Source: Crotophaga sulcirostris | Lineage: Eukaryota > Chordata > Aves > Cuculiformes > Crotophagidae | Reading direction: 5' to 3' | Assembly (NCBI GenBank): GCA_013397455.1 | Contig: VYZB01000297.1 | Coordinates: forward strand, 114,280 to 178,279 | Length of the DNA: 64,000 nucleotides | In this document: positions 51,601 through 57,600 of the stretch, piece by piece | Position numbering within the stretch: the first letter of the stretch is position 1 | Layout: the number at the start of each line of letters is the position of its first letter | Made by a program: the position numbers and the translations under genes | Notes under the pieces: generated by a model | Told to the model about the DNA's origin: nothing | The model's input: only the letters and a program-made list of their open reading frames with translations | The model's database searches: none

Positions 51601-54600
51601 AAATCCCCTCTTTCTTGACAGGCCCAAAGAGTTCATAGAATGTGTCTCACACATTCGTTTGCTGTCGTGGCTGCTCCTGGGGTCTCTGACACACAATGTT
51701 GTCTGTCCAAATTCTCCATCATCTTGCATGCCTATTCCACTGGATGCGGGTTCACAAATTGCTGACCACCTTATTGTTATTCTGATTGGGTTTCCAGAGC
51801 AATCAAAGGTAAGGGATTCTGTGTTTTAAGTGGAGATGTTTTATAATATTTGCTTCATTATTGTAAACACTTATTTGTTTCTCCCTAAGAAAAAAGGAGG
51901 GGTTAAACCTCATTAAAACCTGAGATTTAGGGAAAGAAATTTCTGTAGTTTTTCTTGCATAGCTGCTTCTTCATACATAAAAACTGGTGATGAAATCACT
52001 ACAACTAAGGTCTGATTTCAGAATATCTCAGCACAGGACTGAGAAAGGAAATGTCAATTCCAAACTGAAGCATTAGCAATGGTCCATCTCTACAGCTAAT
52101 CTCTAAGAAGTTATTTATTCTAGTTTTATAGTAGAACTGGATAACCTGTAAATAATGTGATCAAATTTAATTACAAACGGATTGTTCAAGCACAACTTGT
52201 CCAGAGCACTTTCAGAAAGAAAGAAGAGTTATTGCAAATCATAAGCCATCTGTGACAGTAGTTTAATGCAAATATAGCAGCACTCCTTGACACCAACCAG
52301 GTTTTTATTAACAATAGAAGAACAACAATCACACATTTACCTTGTATGTAAAATCCCCCTTTCTTTCCCCTCACTCGGCCAAGACACTGGTGCTTGCCAT
52401 TCATTTCTTTGGTCTTTTTCTGCTCTTTCTAGTTACTAAGCAACCATTGCAATATTTGGTGCAGTCATACTGCCACAAAGCATGAATCACTATTGCATTT
52501 GCAAACTGAGAAAATATCTAAACAGATATGTCTTTCTTGTAGTGAAGTAGTTAATGTCTGGCACTCCTGGAGGCTCAGACACTGTGATGTATAACGTGTA
52601 TTAGCAGAGTCATGCTTGACTATGCAAAATGAATTCTCTGTTAGCTTCCCAAAACTTACTTTCCTTGACTGTGGGCAGTTCTGTCCCAGCATGGTAGAAA
52701 TGGATAAAAAATTAACAGAGCAGATGTAAGATGATGTATTTTGTATGATGGCCTTCCTTTCAGGTGATGAGAATCTGAATGATTCACTCCAGCTGCATCT
52801 TCGAAACGGGGATTCATACGTGCCAGTCCCTCCGTGCCTTCCACAGATGGCAGTGGAGTTTTCCATCAAGAAAGTCTCAGGATTAGTCCAGAGTAGCTGT
52901 TCTGCAAAACTAACCTTTTCTTTAAAGGGACTGACCTTAATGCCATGCACTAAGATTGCATGAGAGTGTGTGTTTGCAAATGCAGTTTTTAGTCTGTAAA
53001 TATAAGAAGTTTTTAAACATGGAAAAGATGTTATCAAGTGTATTTGTCTTAGTAGTTCCTAATGGGAGGGAAACGTGAGAAAGTGAGGGGCAAGAGTGCA
53101 CAGTGGGATGCATGACTGAGGATAAAAACCTCTGAACTGTATCCCAATACACTTAATTAAATAAATGTTTTCTTCTATTTTCCATTCCTACAGACATCTG
53201 TTCTGCACATGTGTTCCCTCTTCCATGCATTTATATTTGCCCAGCTCTGGACAGTGTATTGTGAACAAACAGCAGTAGCTCCAACAGTCCAGAATCAGAA
53301 TGAATTTAGCTTTACAGCAATCCTTACAGCCCTGGAGTTCTGGAGCAGAGTGACACCTAGCATCCTGCAGCTAATGGCACATAACAAAGTGGTGAGTCAG
53401 GTGCTGTGGACAGATTTAATTCAGGTTAAACTTGGAGGGCTTGGCTTTGTTCCAGTGTTTCAGTAGCATACATTGAACTATGAATAGTGTCATAAAGCAA
53501 CTTTGATGCTTTTGAGAAAGCTAATTTGTAGTGGTTTAACCTCACAGTGGGCCTGAAACAGGATCTGCCTGGCATGAAATCAAGAGCTGGTTGCTGGGTT
53601 AAGGGCTCCCTGCATCATGTCTCATTTTATATATCTTCCTGTTCTTCATAGCGGTCCTATTGTTTCTTCCGACTCTGCCTTACAGGAGTAACTAAATGTT
53701 TTAGGATAATTCTGTGAATATCCATTTGAATGTATTTTACCACACAATGGTAAAAAAAAATGCACAAATGCTGACACTTGACTCCTCTTAACCCATTGGT
53801 TACTCATCAAAAATAAACTACATAAATATGTCTGGAAACATTTTTGAGCAATGAATGACTTCATGGAGGTAACTCTAGAGATAGGATTTGAAAGGGAAAT
53901 TTTCACTGTGCAGAAATTGTCCAGACAATTTTTTAGAAATAACTTAAGCATTTATTTAACCCACTGCTGTTCGAGATGCTTCGTACCATAAGAACCCAGA
54001 GAGATTGCAGCAGCCTTCTCACAGGTCCTAACTTTGCTTCCCATTGACTAATGATTCTCTGTGCCTTCAGGCTTAGGGTTGAGAGCTTGTTTCTAATGGG
54101 TAAGATGTATTGGTTTTCCACTTCCCAGAAAGTCATAAGCCTCTCATGACTTGTAAAAACTTTTTAACTTTAGCTGAGATGGTAACTAGTAGCTCTGGCT
54201 CTCCAGGACCCAAGCTCTCCAAAAACCAAGCTTTCTGAGTAAGAGAGATTCTTTATATGACCCACTCCTTCTTAAGTCAGTTCTTTTTTCTTTTTTTTTT
54301 TTTTTTTAAATGGAGACCTTCTGTCTATATGGAAATTATTTTATGTAATTCCCCTTTCCCCATATGAAACATCCTGCACCCCAGGCAGGTATGGACCTTT
54401 TCCCATGTAATTGCATGTTTTGAATATCTTTGAACCAGTTACTCTTCCCTTGTGCCTTGTCCATATCAGGCAAGGACCACCTAAAGCTGTCTTTAAAATA
54501 TGTTTTAGCGTCTGACCCCTAGTCTCTGGTTGACAAACCACTGTTGGGAACAGTAGTTCATGAGGCTCCATTTGAATGAGTGGGAAATGTGCATAACACT

Positions 54601-57600
54601 TCTACCTAGCCAGTTGTTCAGTCAGACACACAAAGGTTTCTTGTCAAGCCTTAGGACAATAATATGACCTGGAAGTCCCAAGTTCCAGTCTTTATTCTGA
54701 AAGTACCTCATTACGTTATTAAACTCTGTGCCTCAGCTATCGCTCTGTGAAATGTAGATAATAATACTTGCCTGTCTCACAGGGGTGTTGTGAGGTTAAT
54801 TAGTTAGTGTTTGTAAAGCTCTTTGAAGATGAAAAGCACTACATAAAAGCTAAGTTTATTATTATCGAGGGGAATTTACACCAAGTTCAGACAGGCACTG
54901 TAAATACTTCCTGCTGGCTCAGAGTATTTATCTTGTACCTATGAATTTACATGATATAAAACAAAAAATGCTGTCTACTACCAAACAACTGATATTTGCA
55001 TCTGTCATAATTCATGGTACAAAATGGAAGAATTATGGACTAGCTGCCAGTTCTGAACAATAAATTGTTTTTTGATGTGGTAAAAAAAAAATGGTTTTGT
55101 GCATATGTTAATTTTCAAAGATTCAGTAAATAAAAATATCAACTTCTGACACACTGATTGATGAGAACTATACAGCAAAGGCATGTAAAAGGATTTATGC
55201 TGTTGTTTTGATGTGTGATATGAATTAAAATGCCTCAGACACTTTGATGTATTTAGCAGATAGGTGTTACCACATCAGGGGAAAACTAAATAAAGAAGAA
55301 TGCCCCTTGTGTGCTCATGTAATATTTAATCTTATGTGTCAGTGGTTAATAAATACACGTCTAGTGATTCAGTATCATTGCCAAGCAAACACAGGAAGAT
55401 TCTTTTGAGAGTCTGTTGGCTTATCTTACCGCCCTGTTATGCTGGACACGAACTTGTTTTTATGCTTGATTTTTTTTTTTTTTCAAGATGGTCGAAATGG
55501 TGTGCCTGCATGTGATTAGTTTGATGGAGGCTTTACAGGAATGCAACTCTACCATCTTTGTTAAGGTAGGCGTACCACACCATGAATATTCAATTAATGA
55601 TGCTGCCTGTCTGCTGTGATTTCTAGATATACTGTCCTCTGCTTCCCCTTCCACTCTGCAGTAGATTGAATGCTACTGCAGAAATAAAATCTAGTAGAGC
55701 AGAACAAAAAATAAAATCTCTGGAAAGAAGTAAGACCAGACCATAATCTCGATTCAGTTCTCCTGATTCTTTAAATGTGAACTTCTGTTTTACTTCTGCC
55801 TTCCATTGTTGCAATGGTCTTATTCCTCTAATAGACTCAACTGGTGTCATTGACTTGGAGAACCTCTAGGTACTGTCTGAATTTTCAGCCATTCTGTAAC
55901 TTTTAATTATTATAGGTCCATTACAGATCACCTCACTGTTCTTCACATTCTTTTCGGTTGATAATAAGTGCCACAGTGGTTTTCTCATTATTATATACGT
56001 ACGTGTCTGACTTAGTCAAACATTATTTGATAGCAAAGCTTCTTCCCCTAGGATGTGTAACAGGGTATTCTCTAGTAGGAGAAACAAATCCTGCATGCTC
56101 CATTCATGTAAAATTCTTCTTTTGGAAATCAGTGGTCAGTCTCCTGTAGGTCACCACAGTGTTTTCAGAACCAAGTCCTGAAGGACTGGGGTAACCTCAA
56201 AAAGCACAGTGACCAGCCTGTTCTTCAGCCTGGTTTCTGTCAAAGCTTGCACTGGAATCAACATAATTCTGTTGAAAATATAAACTCCAACAAACTGACG
56301 GTGTCTGACAGCAGTCTGTTCTTCCAGCTGTTCTTTCTAACTAGCTTTATGTATTTATTCTTTGTGAAGAAAAGGCTGGTTGGGGATTAGGTAATAAAAC
56401 TCAAGTGCTTCAATAAAAATGTCTTCTTGTCTCATTTATCTAACTGGCAGCTGTAGGAGTGAAGGGCTTTCTTGCTTGTGCCTGCAGCAGAATGTTTCAT
56501 TTTCCTAAATGTGTCCAGACCTTGGAAGACAGAAGTAGTGCTGGAGGGCAATGATCCATATCTAACCTTAGACCTACACACCGTAGACATCAATATGAGT
56601 CAGTTCCATGAGTGCCCTTTATAGTCAGCAGAGATAAACAGGTATTTTTGGACATGATTCATCTTGATCATTTTTAGATACCTGCTCTGGGACAAGATGA
56701 ACTGGATATCAGAATTGCTTGATTCTCTCAGCTGACTCTAAAAGACATCCAGTGAGTTGGTTCAGATGCAGAGAGTACCCTGAGTTTTCTGCCTACATTC
56801 CCTCTGTGCTTGACATACTTCTGACACCAGTCCTATCCCCACTGGCCAGCTCCGTTGGGTCTTCGTTAATGCTGGATGAAGTTTTCAGTGACACTTTAGC
56901 CTGAAAAAGAGGAAGCTCAGGGGTGACCTTATTGCTCTCTACAACTACCTAAAAGGAGACTGTAGTCAGGCAGGGGTTGGTCTCTTCTCTCAGGTGACCA
57001 GTGACAGAACTAGAGGACATGGACTCAGGCTTGGTCAGGGTGGGTTTAGGGTTGATGTTAGGAAAAAGTTCTTCACTGCAAGGGTGATTGGCCACTGGAA
57101 TGCGCTGCCCAGGGAGGTGGTGGAGTCGCCAACCCTGGAGGTGTTTAAGAGGAGATTGGATGAGGCACTCAGTGCCATGGTTCAGATGCTGGGTTGGTGT
57201 TAGTGTTGGGTTATAGGTTGGACTCGATGATCTCAGAGGTCCTTTCCAACCTTTTAATACTGTGATACTGTGATTTTGTTGATGGCAGTGGGACCTGGAG
57301 CATGGCTTCTCAGTATGCTTACCTCTTCCCTCCTCTCCAAAAAGCACATCGGGACTTAAGCACTTCATTAGTGTGACAGCCCATGGCAGGATGTACAGAA
57401 CCCATGCCTGCTGCATCTGGCTGCATTCAGGCTGTTTTGGCAGTAGTCTGTCTGTAAATGCTGAGGTTTGAATATGGTTCTTCATGTGGTAGACTAAGTA
57501 ATCAGTCCTGACAGAGCTGCATATGATTCTCCAGCAAACAGCACTGAAATTGGAACAATTATCATTCCTTGCACAAGGGAAACTGCACTTTATCTGATGT

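Noticed and set aside
56949..57485. 178-codon minus-strand open frame
   Set aside because: Most of it is the reverse complement of the CR1 copy at 56,896-57,274.
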